Positions 16,702-26,512 of a DNA stretch of 64,000 nucleotides are shown here, one piece after another. How positions within the stretch are numbered: position 1 is the stretch's first letter; each line of letters starts with the position of its first letter. Source of the DNA: Oscillospiraceae bacterium (GTDB lineage Bacteria > Bacillota > Clostridia > Oscillospirales > CAG-272). The notes below the pieces were generated by a model, which saw only the letters and a list, made by a program, of their open reading frames with translations, made no database searches and was not told where the DNA came from. Where the stretch lies: assembly GCA_015064735.1 (NCBI GenBank), contig SVRP01000001.1, positions 62,001 to 126,000 on the forward strand, read 5' to 3'. A program made the position numbers and the translations under genes.

Positions 16702-17832
16702 ATGACGGAACAGGAAATCAAGCAGGAAAACGAAAAATCCATAGATTTTGAGTCCTTGATAGAAAAAGGAAAGCAGGGAAAGCTTTCTAACGACGATATA
16801 GAAGAAGCGGTTGAGGAAATGGACTTTAACATAGACAGCCTTGACAAGCTCTACGACACCCTCGAAAACAACGGAATAACACTCCCCGACGAGCTGCCCG
16901 ACAGTGAGCTTAACGAGATCGAGTCGGAGGTCGAGGCATTCGGAAACAGTGAGAATATGGAAAGGATACTTGAGCAGGAGGGTCTTGCAATTGATGACCC
17001 TGTCCGTATGTATCTTAAGGAAATAGGCAGAGTTCCGCTTCTCACGGCTGACAGAGAGCGAGAGCTTGCCGAGATAATGACCAACGAGGAGCTTGACGAC
17101 GAGATCAAAAAACAGGCAAAGGATGAGCTTGTAAACGCAAATCTCCGTCTTGTTGTAAGTATTGCAAAGCGATATGTAGGAAAGGGAATGTTCTTCCTTG
17201 ACCTTATTCAGGAGGGTAACCTCGGTCTTATGAAGGCGGTTGATAAGTTCGACTACAGCAAGGGATATAAGTTCTCCACCTACGCAACCTGGTGGATAAG
17301 ACAGGCGATTACAAGAGCAATTGCCGATCAGGCAAGAACTATCCGTATTCCCGTTCACATGGTTGAGACCATTCACCGCGTGTCCAAGTACTCCCGTCAG
17401 ATGCTTCAGGAGCTCGGACGCGAGGCAACTGCCGATGAGATCGGAGAAAAGATGGGAATGAGCCCCGAAAAGGTAAGAGAAATAATGAAAATCGCACAGG
17501 ACCCTGTGTCGCTTGAAACTCCCATTGGTGAGGAAGAGGACAGCCACCTTGGCGACTTTATCCCCGATGAGGATACTCCCGCACCTTCTGATGCGGCGGC
17601 TTCTACTATCTTGCGCGAGGTTATCGAAAGAGAGCTTCACACACTTACTCCCAGAGAGGAGCACGTAATTAAGCTTCGCTTCGGTCTTTATGACGGACGT
17701 ACGAGAACCCTTGAGGAGGTAGGTAAGGAATTCGATATTACCAGAGAGCGCATACGTCAGATCGAAGCAAAGGCGCTCCGCAAGCTCAGACACCCAAGCC
17801 GCGCAAGACATCTTCGCGGATTTTTGGATTAA
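16702..17832 (+). CDS. rpoD: Primary sigma factor (sigma-A/RpoD)
   Basis: 376 residues: acidic region 1.1 of ~95 residues, region 1.2 ([12 protein letters not shown]), region 2 ([26 protein letters not shown]), region 3, and region 4 with the helix-turn-helix [23 protein letters not shown]. It recognises the TTGACA/TATAAT promoters seen across this window. AACGGAAGGAAATGAAA precedes the ATG. Confidence 0.97.
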   Translation: MTEQEIKQENEKSIDFESLIEKGKQGKLSNDDIEEAVEEMDFNIDSLDKLYDTLENNGITLPDELPDSELNEIESEVEAFGNSENMERILEQEGLAIDDPVRMYLKEIGRVPLLTADRERELAEIMTNEELDDEIKKQAKDELVNANLRLVVSIAKRYVGKGMFFLDLIQEGNLGLMKAVDKFDYSKGYKFSTYATWWIRQAITRAIADQARTIRIPVHMVETIHRVSKYSRQMLQELGREATADEIGEKMGMSPEKVREIMKIAQDPVSLETPIGEEEDSHLGDFIPDEDTPAPSDAAASTILREVIERELHTLTPREEHVIKLRFGLYDGRTRTLEEVGKEFDITRERIRQIEAKALRKLRHPSRARHLRGFLD

Positions 17833-18006
17833 AATCGTTATCTTGTCCAAAAAAGCAGATGCCCGATTGGGAAAAATAACGATTTAAATGTGCAAAACGC
17901 AGAATTTTAATATATTAAGTTGTGAAAAATGACATTTTTTTGGACGAAGTTGTATTTAAGGATGTCTGAAAACGGCTTCCGCGTGAAACCGTAACAAAAA
18001 ATTCAC

Positions 18007-18035
18007 TTGACAATTACTATAAAAAAGTGTAGAAT
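18007..18035 (+). promoter_or_regulatory. Promoter of the solute-binding-like lipoprotein
   Basis: TTGACA (18007-18012), 17 bases, TAGAAT (18030-18035). The leader is ~75 bases, with GGGGG before the ATG. The rest of the gap after rpoD (17,833-18,006) is AT-rich with no clear hairpin or gene. Confidence 0.72.
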
Positions 18036-18112
18036 AGTATAGTATTTAAAAACGTAAAACACCGACGCGGAATATACACGGTCAATGCGAAAATTCAAGG
18101 GGGTATATCTAT

Positions 18113-20023
18113 ATGAATTCAAAAATAAGTGTTAAAAAGCTCGTTTCGCTTTTCTTGGCTCTTATAATAGTTATGGCAGCCGGCACGCTTATGTCGTGCG
18201 GAAAGAAAACAGCTGAAGAGGCTATGGAGGATCTGAGTAAGGCTTCGGAAGAAAAGAACATGACTCTGTCAATGTACCTGATGAGTGAAAAACCTGTAGA
18301 TCTTATTACCGAAAAGGCTGTTGAGGATGCGGTTAACGAGATAACCAAGGAAAAATTCAAGACGCAGCTTGACCTTCGTTACTATACCGAAAAGGGTTAC
18401 GATTATTTCCTTGGTGTAGTTGACAATGAAGAAGTTGTTCTTTACATGAACGCCGCAAACGAGGTGAACTATAAGGGCAACGGTAAGATGATAACCAGCC
18501 TTGATTATGATCTTGATACCATAGACCTTACCGACTTCCCTCAGTTTAATAAGGTTTCCAAGCTTGGATATTATGATGCTGTTGATAAGGCAATTGCCGA
18601 CAGAAAGGCAGCAGAGGAAAACGGCTCTATAAGAGTAGATAAGCAGAATGCAGAGGGATCTAACGAGACGGTTCTCGATGAGTACGGCATTCCCGTTCCC
18701 AAGTATCCCGCAGTTACCGCGTACCACATGGATATTTTCTACATAGGCGGTAAGGATAATTTCCTTAAGTACAAGAATAACGGCAATCTCTACAAGCTTG
18801 ACGACGAGATAAACAACTCTGCCGTTATCTCCACTAACATTCCTCAGCTTTTCCTTGCAAATATCAAGTCGCTCAACGACGGAACATACGCTATTCCTAC
18901 CAGCAAGCCGGTAGGTAAGTACACGTACCTTATGCTCAATAACGAGGCAATGGAAGCAGCTTACCAGAAAAACGGAGGCGTAATTCCTACGGACTTTTCG
19001 AACTGTACGTCTCTTACCTGCGATGCCGTCAAGAATCTTGTTGACTATATCGTAAGCGATACCAATACTCTTTCTGAAAAGTTCTATCCTATTTCCACAA
19101 ACGTTTCCTCCAAGGATCTTCTTATAAGCAACATTCAGTATTGGGGTGTTGACAGCGAGGGCAAGCTTTCCGATGCATTCTCGGTTCTTGGCGGATATTA
19201 CGGAAAAGACGACAACTATCTTGATGCCAATACCTATGCTAAATTCGAAAATCTCTTTGAGAATGAGAATTTTGTAAAAGATATAAAGGCTCTCAAGGAG
19301 TATGACCTTAACGGTTATTATACTGCCGAGGAGGGCAAGAAGTTTGCTGTAGGCTACTTCGAGTGTGATGCCGCCGAGGCTGAGAAGATAATTGCACAGT
19401 ACGGTGATGAATATAAAATAATTACCGTAGAGCTTCCCAGAGTTGACGAGGACGATGTTTACGGCGATCTCTTCGCTATAAACAAGACTACCAGCAACGT
19501 TGGTAGATCCATGAGAATATTGGAGTACATTAACTCCGATGCTACTCTGCGCAACATCCTTCTTTACGGAGTTGAGGAAGAGCACTACCGCTTTGAAAGC
19601 ACCGGTGTAAACAACCGCTACGGTGAGGAGATCAAGTCTGTAACGGTATCTCCCTCCAGCCGTTACCACATGGCTGTTGAAAAAACAGGAAACACCTTTA
19701 TAGCATATCCCAAGACCGGGGACTCCTACACCCTTAAGGAATTCGGAATTACTCAGAATCAGGAAGCAAAGACCCGTTTGGATCTCGGCTTTGAGGTTGG
19801 AAGTAACTCTGACGCAGATTCCTTGCAGGCATTGAGGACCCTTTCGGAGTCTATCTGGGCTGATTACGAGGCAATTACCGATATTGCCGACTTTGACGCA
19901 TTCATTGCAGATGCAAGAGATACTATCAGCAACTCGGAAGCGGTTAAGGCAAATCTTGAGGGCGGATTGTACAGCGATTACAACGCTTGGCTCATAGCTA
20001 AGAAGATAATCAAAAAGCAGTAA
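18113..20023 (+). CDS. Solute-binding-like lipoprotein
   Basis: 636 residues with a lipoprotein signal (lipobox TLMSC). The fold-level pattern, with a late RSMRILEYINSDATLRNILLYG segment and EEHYRFE, resembles the C-terminal lobe of family-1 extracellular sugar-binding proteins of Clostridia. No ABC permease or ATPase genes are adjacent, so it either works with permeases encoded elsewhere or has another role. Monocistronic. Confidence 0.65.
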   Translation: MNSKISVKKLVSLFLALIIVMAAGTLMSCGKKTAEEAMEDLSKASEEKNMTLSMYLMSEKPVDLITEKAVEDAVNEITKEKFKTQLDLRYYTEKGYDYFLGVVDNEEVVLYMNAANEVNYKGNGKMITSLDYDLDTIDLTDFPQFNKVSKLGYYDAVDKAIADRKAAEENGSIRVDKQNAEGSNETVLDEYGIPVPKYPAVTAYHMDIFYIGGKDNFLKYKNNGNLYKLDDEINNSAVISTNIPQLFLANIKSLNDGTYAIPTSKPVGKYTYLMLNNEAMEAAYQKNGGVIPTDFSNCTSLTCDAVKNLVDYIVSDTNTLSEKFYPISTNVSSKDLLISNIQYWGVDSEGKLSDAFSVLGGYYGKDDNYLDANTYAKFENLFENENFVKDIKALKEYDLNGYYTAEEGKKFAVGYFECDAAEAEKIIAQYGDEYKIITVELPRVDEDDVYGDLFAINKTTSNVGRSMRILEYINSDATLRNILLYGVEEEHYRFESTGVNNRYGEEIKSVTVSPSSRYHMAVEKTGNTFIAYPKTGDSYTLKEFGITQNQEAKTRLDLGFEVGSNSDADSLQALRTLSESIWADYEAITDIADFDAFIADARDTISNSEAVKANLEGGLYSDYNAWLIAKKIIKKQ

Positions 20024-20044
20024 AAATTAAGGAATATAAGATAT

Positions 20045-20076
20045 GGGCTGTTGCGTAAGCGACAGCCCTATGTTTT
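20045..20076 (+). terminator. Terminator
   Basis: GGGCTGT / ACAGCCC with a 10-base loop, then TATGTTTT. It sits immediately before the HAD gene. Confidence 0.75.
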
Positions 20077-20082
20077 AAAAAT

Positions 20083-20715
20083 ATGGATTATATAATTTGG
20101 GATTTTAACGGGACTATACTTGATGACGTAAAGGCAGGTATAGATTCAGTAAATAAGCTTTTGCGAGACAGAGGAATGAATGAAATATCGGGAGTCGAGG
20201 AGTACCGAGGCGTTTTCAGATTTCCCATAAAAGGCTATTACGAGCGTATAGGCTTTGATTTTGACAGGGAGCCCTACGAGGTCATAGCTCCCCTTTGGGT
20301 AGAAGAATATCTCAAAAATGTCAAGGAGTCATCGGTATACTGCGACGTTGTGGATACCTTGGAATTTTTCAAGGCTCGAGGGATAAAGCAGATAATTCTC
20401 TCGGCAACCGAAAGAGAAATGCTGAAAAAGCAGCTGTCAGAGCTTGGAATATCCGAATATTTTGAGGAAATTTTGGGACTTGACAATATTCACGCAAATT
20501 CAAAAGAGGGATTGGCAAAGGTCTGGCGGAAAGAGCATCCGCAGGCAAAAGCCCTTCTTATAGGGGACACCGATCATGACAGTGCCGTAGCAAAATCTAT
20601 CGGCGCGGAGTGTGCTCTTGTGTGCAGAGGACATCAGTCCAAGGAATACCTTGAAAGCCTTGGAGTGCAGGCGTTTGATAATCTTATACAATTACGAAAT
20701 GCGGTGTTTGGATAA
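20083..20715 (+). CDS. HAD-family phosphatase (Gph-like)
   Basis: 210 residues. Motif I is IIWDFNGTILDD (nucleophile Asp, with Asn replacing the usual second-position residue), motif II LSATERE, motif III/IV LLIGDTDHDSAVA. It resembles phosphoglycolate phosphatase/beta-phosphoglucomutase-like enzymes; the substrate is unknown. No Shine-Dalgarno sequence is visible before the ATG, which lies just behind a terminator, so it may be translated from a leaderless or read-through transcript. Confidence 0.8.
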   Translation: MDYIIWDFNGTILDDVKAGIDSVNKLLRDRGMNEISGVEEYRGVFRFPIKGYYERIGFDFDREPYEVIAPLWVEEYLKNVKESSVYCDVVDTLEFFKARGIKQIILSATEREMLKKQLSELGISEYFEEILGLDNIHANSKEGLAKVWRKEHPQAKALLIGDTDHDSAVAKSIGAECALVCRGHQSKEYLESLGVQAFDNLIQLRNAVFG

Positions 20716-20724
20716 TATGACATA

Positions 20725-20753
20725 TTGACACCAAGTAAAAATTGGTGTATAAT
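20725..20753 (+). promoter_or_regulatory. Promoter with palindromic operator, esterase paralog 1
   Basis: TTGACA (20725-20730), 17 bases, TATAAT (20748-20753). The spacer contains ACACCAA-GTAAAAA-TTGGTGT, a perfect 7-bp inverted repeat placed where a repressor would block RNA polymerase. Confidence 0.7.
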
Positions 20754-20792
20754 TCTATTGTAAATCTATATTCAATATGAAAGGAATACGTT

Positions 20793-21941
20793 ATGGTTAA
20801 AAAAATAGCTTATCTTCTTGTTGTTTGCATGATTTTCGGCACAGTCGCAACAATGGTCTCCTGTAACGATGCCGACGTAAATGCCAACGAAACGACTGCA
20901 GTCGTTGACGGCTCTGATTCTGATTCCGTAAGTGAATCCGATTCCGACGGCATGAGCGACGAAAGCTCATCTGAGTCAGATACGCAAAGCAGCAGTGAGC
21001 CCGAGGAAATCAGGTCTGTTGATCTCTACATAATCGCGGGTCAGTCCAACGGCGCAGGATATACCAAAATAGATGAGCCTAAGCTTCTTTCTCTTTGGAG
21101 CAGCTACAAGACAGGCTCCGAGAACGTTCTTTACAGAGGAAGCGCGGAGTACACTAATAACGTAAACACGCCTCAGGTATCCACCGGCGTTAACTACGTT
21201 AAGTATTGGACTAATGCAAAGGCAGGACAGGGAAGAAGTACTTCTCATATGGGCGCAGAGGTCGGAATGGCTGCAAAGCTTTCTTCTACCTATTATCAGG
21301 ACGATAAGGTTTGCGGAATAGTTAAGTACGCTCACGGCGGAACATCTCTCTTTAACAGCACAAGCGGAGAAAATGCCGCAAACGGAAACTGGGTTTCTCC
21401 CTCTTATGCATCTGCAAGAAGCTGGAGCTACAGCAACTCGGGACTTACGGGCAGACTTTACAGAAACCTTCTCAAAGAGGTTGAGGACAGTGTAGAGAAG
21501 CTCGAAAAGAGAGGCTATAACGACATAAATATCAAGGGTATATTCTGGATGCAGGGTGAGTCTGACAGAGGCAATCCCTCGGAGTATGAGACCGCGCTTA
21601 AGTATTTTATAACAGATATACGCAGAGACCTTGGCGAAATTATGGGAGAGGATCTTTCTGACCTTGCATTTATGATTGGTGAGATTTCGAGAACCTCGGG
21701 ATCTGCTTCGGCAGGTACCGTTACCACAAACGAAACCTTTATTGCAAAGCAGAGAGAGATCGCAAGTGAAATGGCAAATGTTTATACCATAGCTTCGGGA
21801 CAGTATGAGATCAACTGGCTTGACGGTAGCGGTAATAATACCAACGGTCAGGATGCTTGGCACTGGACGACTGAGCCTATGTTCAGAATCGGTGAGCTTA
21901 TCGCTCAGTGTATACTTGATAATATTCTTAAGGTTAAATAA
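20793..21941 (+). CDS. GQSN-type carbohydrate acetylesterase lipoprotein, paralog 1
   Basis: 382 residues: lipoprotein signal (lipobox TMVSC), a Ser/Asp/Glu-rich linker (residues ~35-70), then an SGNH-like domain of the sialate O-acetylesterase/CE6 type. The nucleophile block is DLYIIAGQSNGAG, a second block is WMQGESDRGNP, and the catalytic Asp-His region is GQDAWHW near the C-terminus. Such enzymes remove acetyl groups from xylan or other glycans outside the cell. Tandem paralog at 22,110. Confidence 0.85.
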   Translation: MVKKIAYLLVVCMIFGTVATMVSCNDADVNANETTAVVDGSDSDSVSESDSDGMSDESSSESDTQSSSEPEEIRSVDLYIIAGQSNGAGYTKIDEPKLLSLWSSYKTGSENVLYRGSAEYTNNVNTPQVSTGVNYVKYWTNAKAGQGRSTSHMGAEVGMAAKLSSTYYQDDKVCGIVKYAHGGTSLFNSTSGENAANGNWVSPSYASARSWSYSNSGLTGRLYRNLLKEVEDSVEKLEKRGYNDINIKGIFWMQGESDRGNPSEYETALKYFITDIRRDLGEIMGEDLSDLAFMIGEISRTSGSASAGTVTTNETFIAKQREIASEMANVYTIASGQYEINWLDGSGNNTNGQDAWHWTTEPMFRIGELIAQCILDNILKVK

Positions 21942-21958
21942 TTTTTAAAATAAAAAAC

Positions 21959-22022
21959 GAACGGTGCCTTTAGTGTTATGTCCTTAACGGATAAATAACG
22001 CAAACGGCGCCGTTCATTTTTT
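21959..22022 (+). terminator. Terminator of esterase paralog 1
   Basis: GAACGGTGCC pairs with GGCGCCGTTC, with an inner GTTAT/ATAAC pair in the loop, then ATTTTTTT. Confidence 0.8.
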
Positions 22023-22046
22023 TGATTCTGCATTTACATGGCAATA

Positions 22047-22075
22047 TTGACATACGGTTTAAAATGATGTATAAT
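22047..22075 (+). promoter_or_regulatory. Promoter of esterase paralog 2
   Basis: TTGACA (22047-22052), 17 bases, TATAAT (22070-22075). Unlike the promoter of paralog 1, the spacer has no palindrome. Confidence 0.8.
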
Positions 22076-22109
22076 GTTTATGTAATTATATAGAAGAGAG
22101 GCAGATACT

Positions 22110-23249
22110 GTGAAAAAAATAGCTTATTTACTCATTTTATGTTTACTTTTCGGTGTAATGACGACCTTCGTTTCGTGTAAGGAGAATAACGGAAACACAG
22201 CCGATACGTCCGCCACTGCGGAAAATTCCGACTCCGGAAACGTAGGAGACTCGGACAGTGAGACGGGCGGCGACAGCTCGTCTGAAAGCAGCGGTGATAC
22301 CGATAGCTCAAGCACACCCGAAACGGGAAAGTCTATAGATCTTTACATAATCGCGGGACAGTCCAACGCAACGGGACACACCAAATTTGACGAGACGGTC
22401 CTTGCGTCGCTTTGGAAGGATTACAAGGTAGGCTCGGAGAATATTCTTTACAGAGGGCGTGCGGAATATACAAATAACGTAAACACCCCTCAGGTATCTA
22501 CCGGTGTTAACGAGGTAACAATGTGGACCAACGCAAAGGCGGGTCAGGGCAAGACCACCGCGCATATGGGTGCGGAGGTAGGAATGGCTTCGGTACTTTC
22601 TTCTTCCTACTACACGGGAGATAAGGTTTGCGGAATAGTAAAGTACGCTCACGGCGGAACCTCTATATTTAACAGCACAAGCGGAGAGAACGCGGCTAAC
22701 GGAAACTGGGTCCCTCCCTCCTATGCAAGCGCGAAGGGCTTGAAGTACGAAGGACTTACGGGCAATCTTTACAGAAATCTTATTGACGAAGTGGGCTACA
22801 GCATCAGAATTCTCGAAAGAAACGGCTATGACGATATCAATATAAAGGGTGTGTTCTGGATGCAGGGTGAGGCTGACAGAGGAAATCCTGCGGAACATAA
22901 GACCGCTCTTACCTGCTTGATCAACGACATACGCAATGATCTCGGAGAGTTAGTCGGAGAGGACCTTTCTGATCTTGCGTTCATGATAGGAGAGATATCG
23001 AGAACCTCAGGCTCTGCAAAGGCAGAAACCGTCGCTACCAACGAAGCTTTTATTTCAATGCAGAGAGACGTGGCAAATACCATGGATAACGTATACGCAA
23101 TAGCATCGAGCGCATTTGAGATCAATTGGCTTGAGGGCGGCGAGGACAAGAACGGTCAGGATAAATGGCACTGGACCACCGAGCATATGTTCTGCATCGG
23201 CGAGCTTGTTGCAGAGTGTATACTTGATAATATTCTTAAGGTTAAGTAA
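22110..23249 (+). CDS. GQSN-type carbohydrate acetylesterase lipoprotein, paralog 2
   Basis: 379 residues, collinear with the preceding gene: same lipobox type (TFVSC), acidic Ser-rich linker of different sequence, DLYIIAGQSNATG, WMQGEADRGNP (Ala instead of Ser), GQDKWHW. The catalytic domains are near-identical over long stretches (NNVNTPQVSTGVN, KYAHGGTS), while linker and promoter have diverged: a local duplication with separate regulation. Confidence 0.85.
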   Translation: MKKIAYLLILCLLFGVMTTFVSCKENNGNTADTSATAENSDSGNVGDSDSETGGDSSSESSGDTDSSSTPETGKSIDLYIIAGQSNATGHTKFDETVLASLWKDYKVGSENILYRGRAEYTNNVNTPQVSTGVNEVTMWTNAKAGQGKTTAHMGAEVGMASVLSSSYYTGDKVCGIVKYAHGGTSIFNSTSGENAANGNWVPPSYASAKGLKYEGLTGNLYRNLIDEVGYSIRILERNGYDDINIKGVFWMQGEADRGNPAEHKTALTCLINDIRNDLGELVGEDLSDLAFMIGEISRTSGSAKAETVATNEAFISMQRDVANTMDNVYAIASSAFEINWLEGGEDKNGQDKWHWTTEHMFCIGELVAECILDNILKVK

Positions 23250-23260
23250 TTAATATAAAT

Positions 23261-23293
23261 AAAAAATGCAGTCATTTAGGACTGCATTTTTTA
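23261..23293. terminator. Bidirectional terminator between esterase and dapB
   Basis: AAAAAATGCAGTC / GACTGCATTTTTT with a 6-base loop; serves both converging genes. Confidence 0.9.
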
Positions 23294-23294
23294 T

Positions 23295-24059
23295 TTATCT
23301 TCCGTTTATAAGGTCTGACATATTATAGGAGCCTGAGGACTTCGTAGCCAGATATTCCGCTGCGCGGAGAGCTCCGTTTGCGAATATCTCTCTTGACATT
23401 GCCGTATGCTTGAGGGAAACCGTTTCGTTGCTTCCTGCAAATATTACCTCGTGCTCGCCTACTATGGTTCCGCCTCTTACAGAGTGGATTCCTATTTCTT
23501 CGCTTGAACGTTTACGGCGCACCTGGTGGCGATCGTATACGTATTCGGTCTTATCCCTCTCGGAAGCAATTCCGTCTGCTATCATTATTGCCGTACCGCT
23601 GGGCGCATCAAGCTTTTGGTTGTGATGCTTTTCTATTATCTCAACGTCAAAGGCAAGCCCTAAAGTAGCCGCCGCGTTTTTGCAAAGCTCAATAAGAAGA
23701 TTTATACCTATTGACATATTTCCTGAGAAGAAAACGGGGATTTCCTTTGCGGCATCGTTCATCATAGCTCTCTCATCGTCGGTATGACCGGTTGTGCAAA
23801 CTACGATGGGTGTTTTTGTCTTTTTTGCATAATCGAGAAGAGAGGAGATTGCGGTATGATGAGAAAAGTCGATTATAACGTCAGCTTTTTCCGAAAAGTC
23901 AGAAACAGTCTGATATACGGGAAATTTGCAGGCGGCGGCAACCGAATCGGCATTTGCGTCAACTCCCGCAAGGATTCTGTATTTATCACTATTTTCGGTT
24001 TCCTTTACGATTGCCTGACCCATGCGTCCGCCGCATCCGCTGAGAATTATGTTTGTCAT
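23295..24059 (-). CDS. dapB: 4-hydroxy-tetrahydrodipicolinate reductase
   Basis: 254 residues with the nucleotide-binding GCGGRMGQA at the N-terminus, IDFSHHTA, and the catalytic EKHHNQKLDAPSGTA block. It reduces the DapA product with NAD(P)H in the diaminopimelate/lysine pathway. It is 33 bases downstream of dapA on the same strand. Confidence 0.96.
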   Translation of the reverse strand: MTNIILSGCGGRMGQAIVKETENSDKYRILAGVDANADSVAAACKFPVYQTVSDFSEKADVIIDFSHHTAISSLLDYAKKTKTPIVVCTTGHTDDERAMMNDAAKEIPVFFSGNMSIGINLLIELCKNAAATLGLAFDVEIIEKHHNQKLDAPSGTAIMIADGIASERDKTEYVYDRHQVRRKRSSEEIGIHSVRGGTIVGEHEVIFAGSNETVSLKHTAMSREIFANGALRAAEYLATKSSGSYNMSDLINGR

Positions 24060-24092
24060 TGTTTATGTCCTTTCGTTTATACGCAGGTTGAA

Positions 24093-24986
24093 TTAAAGAA
24101 TTCCATGCGCTTTCATATCCGCAATAAGTCTTGCCTTGTTTGCTTCCTCCATTTCGCAGAGGGGCAAACGCATTTCCTCGGAGCACCATCCAAGAAGTGC
24201 TGCAGCTGTCTTTACGGGAATGGGATTCACCTCACAGAAGAGGGAATTGATAAGCTTGAGATACTTAAGCTGAAGCTCTCTTGCGGAAGCGTAATCACCG
24301 TCAAGACAGAACTGCGCCATATCGTGGGTCTGCTTGGGGAGAATGTTGGAAAGAACCGATATAACACCCTTACCGCCAAGAGACATAATAGGAACTATCT
24401 GGTCGTCGTTACCGGAATAAATATCAAGACTGTCTCCGCACTCAGCGGCAAGCTCTGCGACTGCGCTGAGATTACCCGATGCTTCCTTGACCGCAACGAT
24501 TCTCTCATGCTTTGCAAGCTCGCGGTATACGGGGAGAGTGATGTTGCAACCCGTACGCGAGGGTACGTTGTAAAGAATAATAGGTTTATCGGTCTTGTCG
24601 GCAGTCTCAAGGAAGCTTTTGATAAGACCCTTCTGACTTGCCTTGTTATAGTAAGGAGTTACAAGAAGAAGCGCGTCTGCTCCTACCTCGCATGCATATC
24701 TTGAAAGCTCGATTCCGTACGCCGTGTCGTTGGAGCCGGTACCCGCAATAACGGGAACTCTGCCCTCAACCTTTTCAACAACGTACTTCATACATTCGCA
24801 GTGCTCCTCATGGGTAAGAGTAGCCGCCTCACCCGTGGTACCCGCTACGACAATAGCGTCGATACCGCCGCTTATCTGATCCTCAATAATTCTTCCAAAG
24901 CTGTCGTAATCTATCTTACCGCCCGAAAAAGGGGTAATAATAGCAGTAGCCGCGCCTGTGAAAATTGTCTTCTTGAATTTGCTCAT
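24093..24986 (-). CDS. dapA: 4-hydroxy-tetrahydrodipicolinate synthase
   Basis: 297 residues. GTTGEAATLTHEEH, the YNVPSRTGCN block with the conserved Tyr, and the Schiff-base Lys in IVAVKEASGN identify DapA, which condenses pyruvate with aspartate semialdehyde. An L-box riboswitch precedes it on the same strand, so lysine should switch the dapA-dapB operon off. Confidence 0.96.
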   Translation of the reverse strand: MSKFKKTIFTGAATAIITPFSGGKIDYDSFGRIIEDQISGGIDAIVVAGTTGEAATLTHEEHCECMKYVVEKVEGRVPVIAGTGSNDTAYGIELSRYACEVGADALLLVTPYYNKASQKGLIKSFLETADKTDKPIILYNVPSRTGCNITLPVYRELAKHERIVAVKEASGNLSAVAELAAECGDSLDIYSGNDDQIVPIMSLGGKGVISVLSNILPKQTHDMAQFCLDGDYASARELQLKYLKLINSLFCEVNPIPVKTAAALLGWCSEEMRLPLCEMEEANKARLIADMKAHGIL

Positions 24987-25036
24987 GATAATATCCTTTC
25001 GTATGTATAAAGATGATTAAAAAAACTATATAAAAA

Positions 25037-25061
25037 TAAAAAAACCGGTTGAAAACCAGCT
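25037..25061 (-). terminator. Riboswitch-controlled terminator of dapAB
   Basis: On the minus strand AGCTGGTT-TTC-AACCGGTT followed by a T-run, lying between the lysine aptamer and dapA. This is the expected expression platform. Confidence 0.7.
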
Positions 25062-25111
25062 GTAATTGTACTATAATATAAGCGTATGAACGCATAAATT
25101 TAGCAATAACA

Positions 25112-25283
25112 GATAGCTCTCCATCAAAATCTTTAAGAAGTGATGACAGTCTGACGGTTATTCACCTAACAGACCAGTACGCATACCCACCGAAGATATA
25201 CGCCTTCGGCACCATACCCTCGAAATACACCTCAAACGGCTCGGAAACCTCGGTGTAAGACGGTGATACGACGCACCTCTATC
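25112..25283 (-). promoter_or_regulatory. Lysine riboswitch (L-box)
   Basis: Read on the minus strand the element begins GATAGAGGTGCG and ends GATGGAGAGCTATC, the two strands of the L-box P1 stem with their invariant AGAGGTGC and GGAGAGC sequences. Between them are a GCCGAAGG-type loop and the ACTGTCA block. The length of ~172 bases fits the class. Located between a consensus promoter and dapA. Confidence 0.92.
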
Positions 25284-25306
25284 ATAATTATATGTTTCTT
25301 CCGTAC

Positions 25307-25335
25307 TATCATAGCATATAAAGAGCGGTATGTCA
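25307..25335 (-). promoter_or_regulatory. Promoter of dapAB
   Basis: On the minus strand TTGACA (25335-25330), 17 bases, TATGAT (25312-25307). Confidence 0.8.
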
Positions 25336-25384
25336 ATAGATTTTTTTATATTTTAAGATTTTTATTTCCCGAAAGGAATTACGT

Positions 25385-26458
25385 ATGATAATAACCAACG
25401 AAAAAAAGGCAACCGACCTTAAAACCTCGGATTTCTTCTACGACCTGCCGGATGAGCTTATAGCTCAGCATCCCGCAGAGAAGCGGGACCATTCAAGGCT
25501 GATGGTTCTTGATCGCGAGATCGGAAGCATAGAACATAAGCATTTTTACGATATAGTTGATTATCTTGAGCCCAATGACGTTCTTGTAATAAACGATTCA
25601 AAGGTCATACCCGCCAGAATATACGGATACGTAGAGGGTAGAGAAGAAGCAACGCTTGAGCTTTTGCTTCTCCGTCAGAGAGATATAGACACATGGGAGA
25701 CCCTTGTTCGTCCCGGAAAGAGAGCGAAGATCGGAATGCGCTCGGTTTTTGGAAAGGGAATACTCAAGGGCGAGGTGGTCGATATTGTCGAGGAAGGAAA
25801 CAGACTCATAAAATTCACCTACGACAGGGACAAGTATTCTAATATATACGAAATATTGTCTATTGTGGGAATGATGCCCCTTCCCCCGTATATTACCGAA
25901 CAGCTTGGAGATAATTCAAGATATCAGACCGTATATGCAAGAGAAGAGGGAAGCGCGGCGGCGCCTACTGCCGGATTGCACTTCACCCCGGAGCTTTTGC
26001 AAAGGATAAGGGATAAGGGCGTGGCTATTGCTCCCGTAATGCTTCACGTTGGACTCGGAACCTTTCGACCGGTTAAGGCAGAGCGCATTGACGAGCATAT
26101 AATGCACACCGAGTATTTCAGCGTTTCAAAGGAAAGCGCTGAGATAATAAATGAGCGAAAAGCCAAGGGAGGACGGCTTATTTGCGTAGGAACAACGTCA
26201 TGCCGCACAATTGAAAGTGTTGCGGAAGAAAACGGACATATCCCCGAAATGAGCGGAGATACGGGAATATTTATATATCCGGGTTACAAATTCAAGGCAG
26301 TCGATGCGCTGATAACCAATTTTCATTTGCCCGAAAGTACACTGCTGATGCTTGTTTCGGCGCTTTACAGCAAAGAAAAAATAATGGAAGCATATAAGAC
26401 CGCTGTAGAAGAAAAATACAGATTTTTCTCCTTTGGCGACGCGATGTTTATAGGATAA
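25385..26458 (+). CDS. queA: S-adenosylmethionine:tRNA ribosyltransferase-isomerase
   Basis: 357 residues. [32 protein letters not shown] and [14 protein letters not shown] are QueA signatures. The enzyme moves the ribosyl part of SAM to preQ1-modified tRNA to form epoxyqueuosine. It is the last recognisable host gene; the phage recombinase converges on it. GAAAGGAATTACGT precedes the ATG. Confidence 0.96.
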   Translation: MIITNEKKATDLKTSDFFYDLPDELIAQHPAEKRDHSRLMVLDREIGSIEHKHFYDIVDYLEPNDVLVINDSKVIPARIYGYVEGREEATLELLLLRQRDIDTWETLVRPGKRAKIGMRSVFGKGILKGEVVDIVEEGNRLIKFTYDRDKYSNIYEILSIVGMMPLPPYITEQLGDNSRYQTVYAREEGSAAAPTAGLHFTPELLQRIRDKGVAIAPVMLHVGLGTFRPVKAERIDEHIMHTEYFSVSKESAEIINERKAKGGRLICVGTTSCRTIESVAEENGHIPEMSGDTGIFIYPGYKFKAVDALITNFHLPESTLLMLVSALYSKEKIMEAYKTAVEEKYRFFSFGDAMFIG

Positions 26459-26491
26459 AAGAAATCGTTTTTAGCCAAAATACGTAAAATC

Positions 26492-26512
26492 CCTTGTATT
26501 TCAAGGCTTTTT
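26492..26512 (+). terminator. queA terminator
   Basis: CCTTG-TATTT-CAAGG followed by CTTTTT, 33 bases after the stop. Confidence 0.65.

Noticed and set aside
16456..17850. 464-residue minus-strand ORF over dnaG end and rpoD
   Set aside because: Shadow of highly conserved primase and sigma-A genes; composition reflects the opposite strand.
18269..19669. 466-residue minus-strand ORF
   Set aside because: Antisense to the solute-binding-like lipoprotein, which has promoter, signal peptide and ribosome site.
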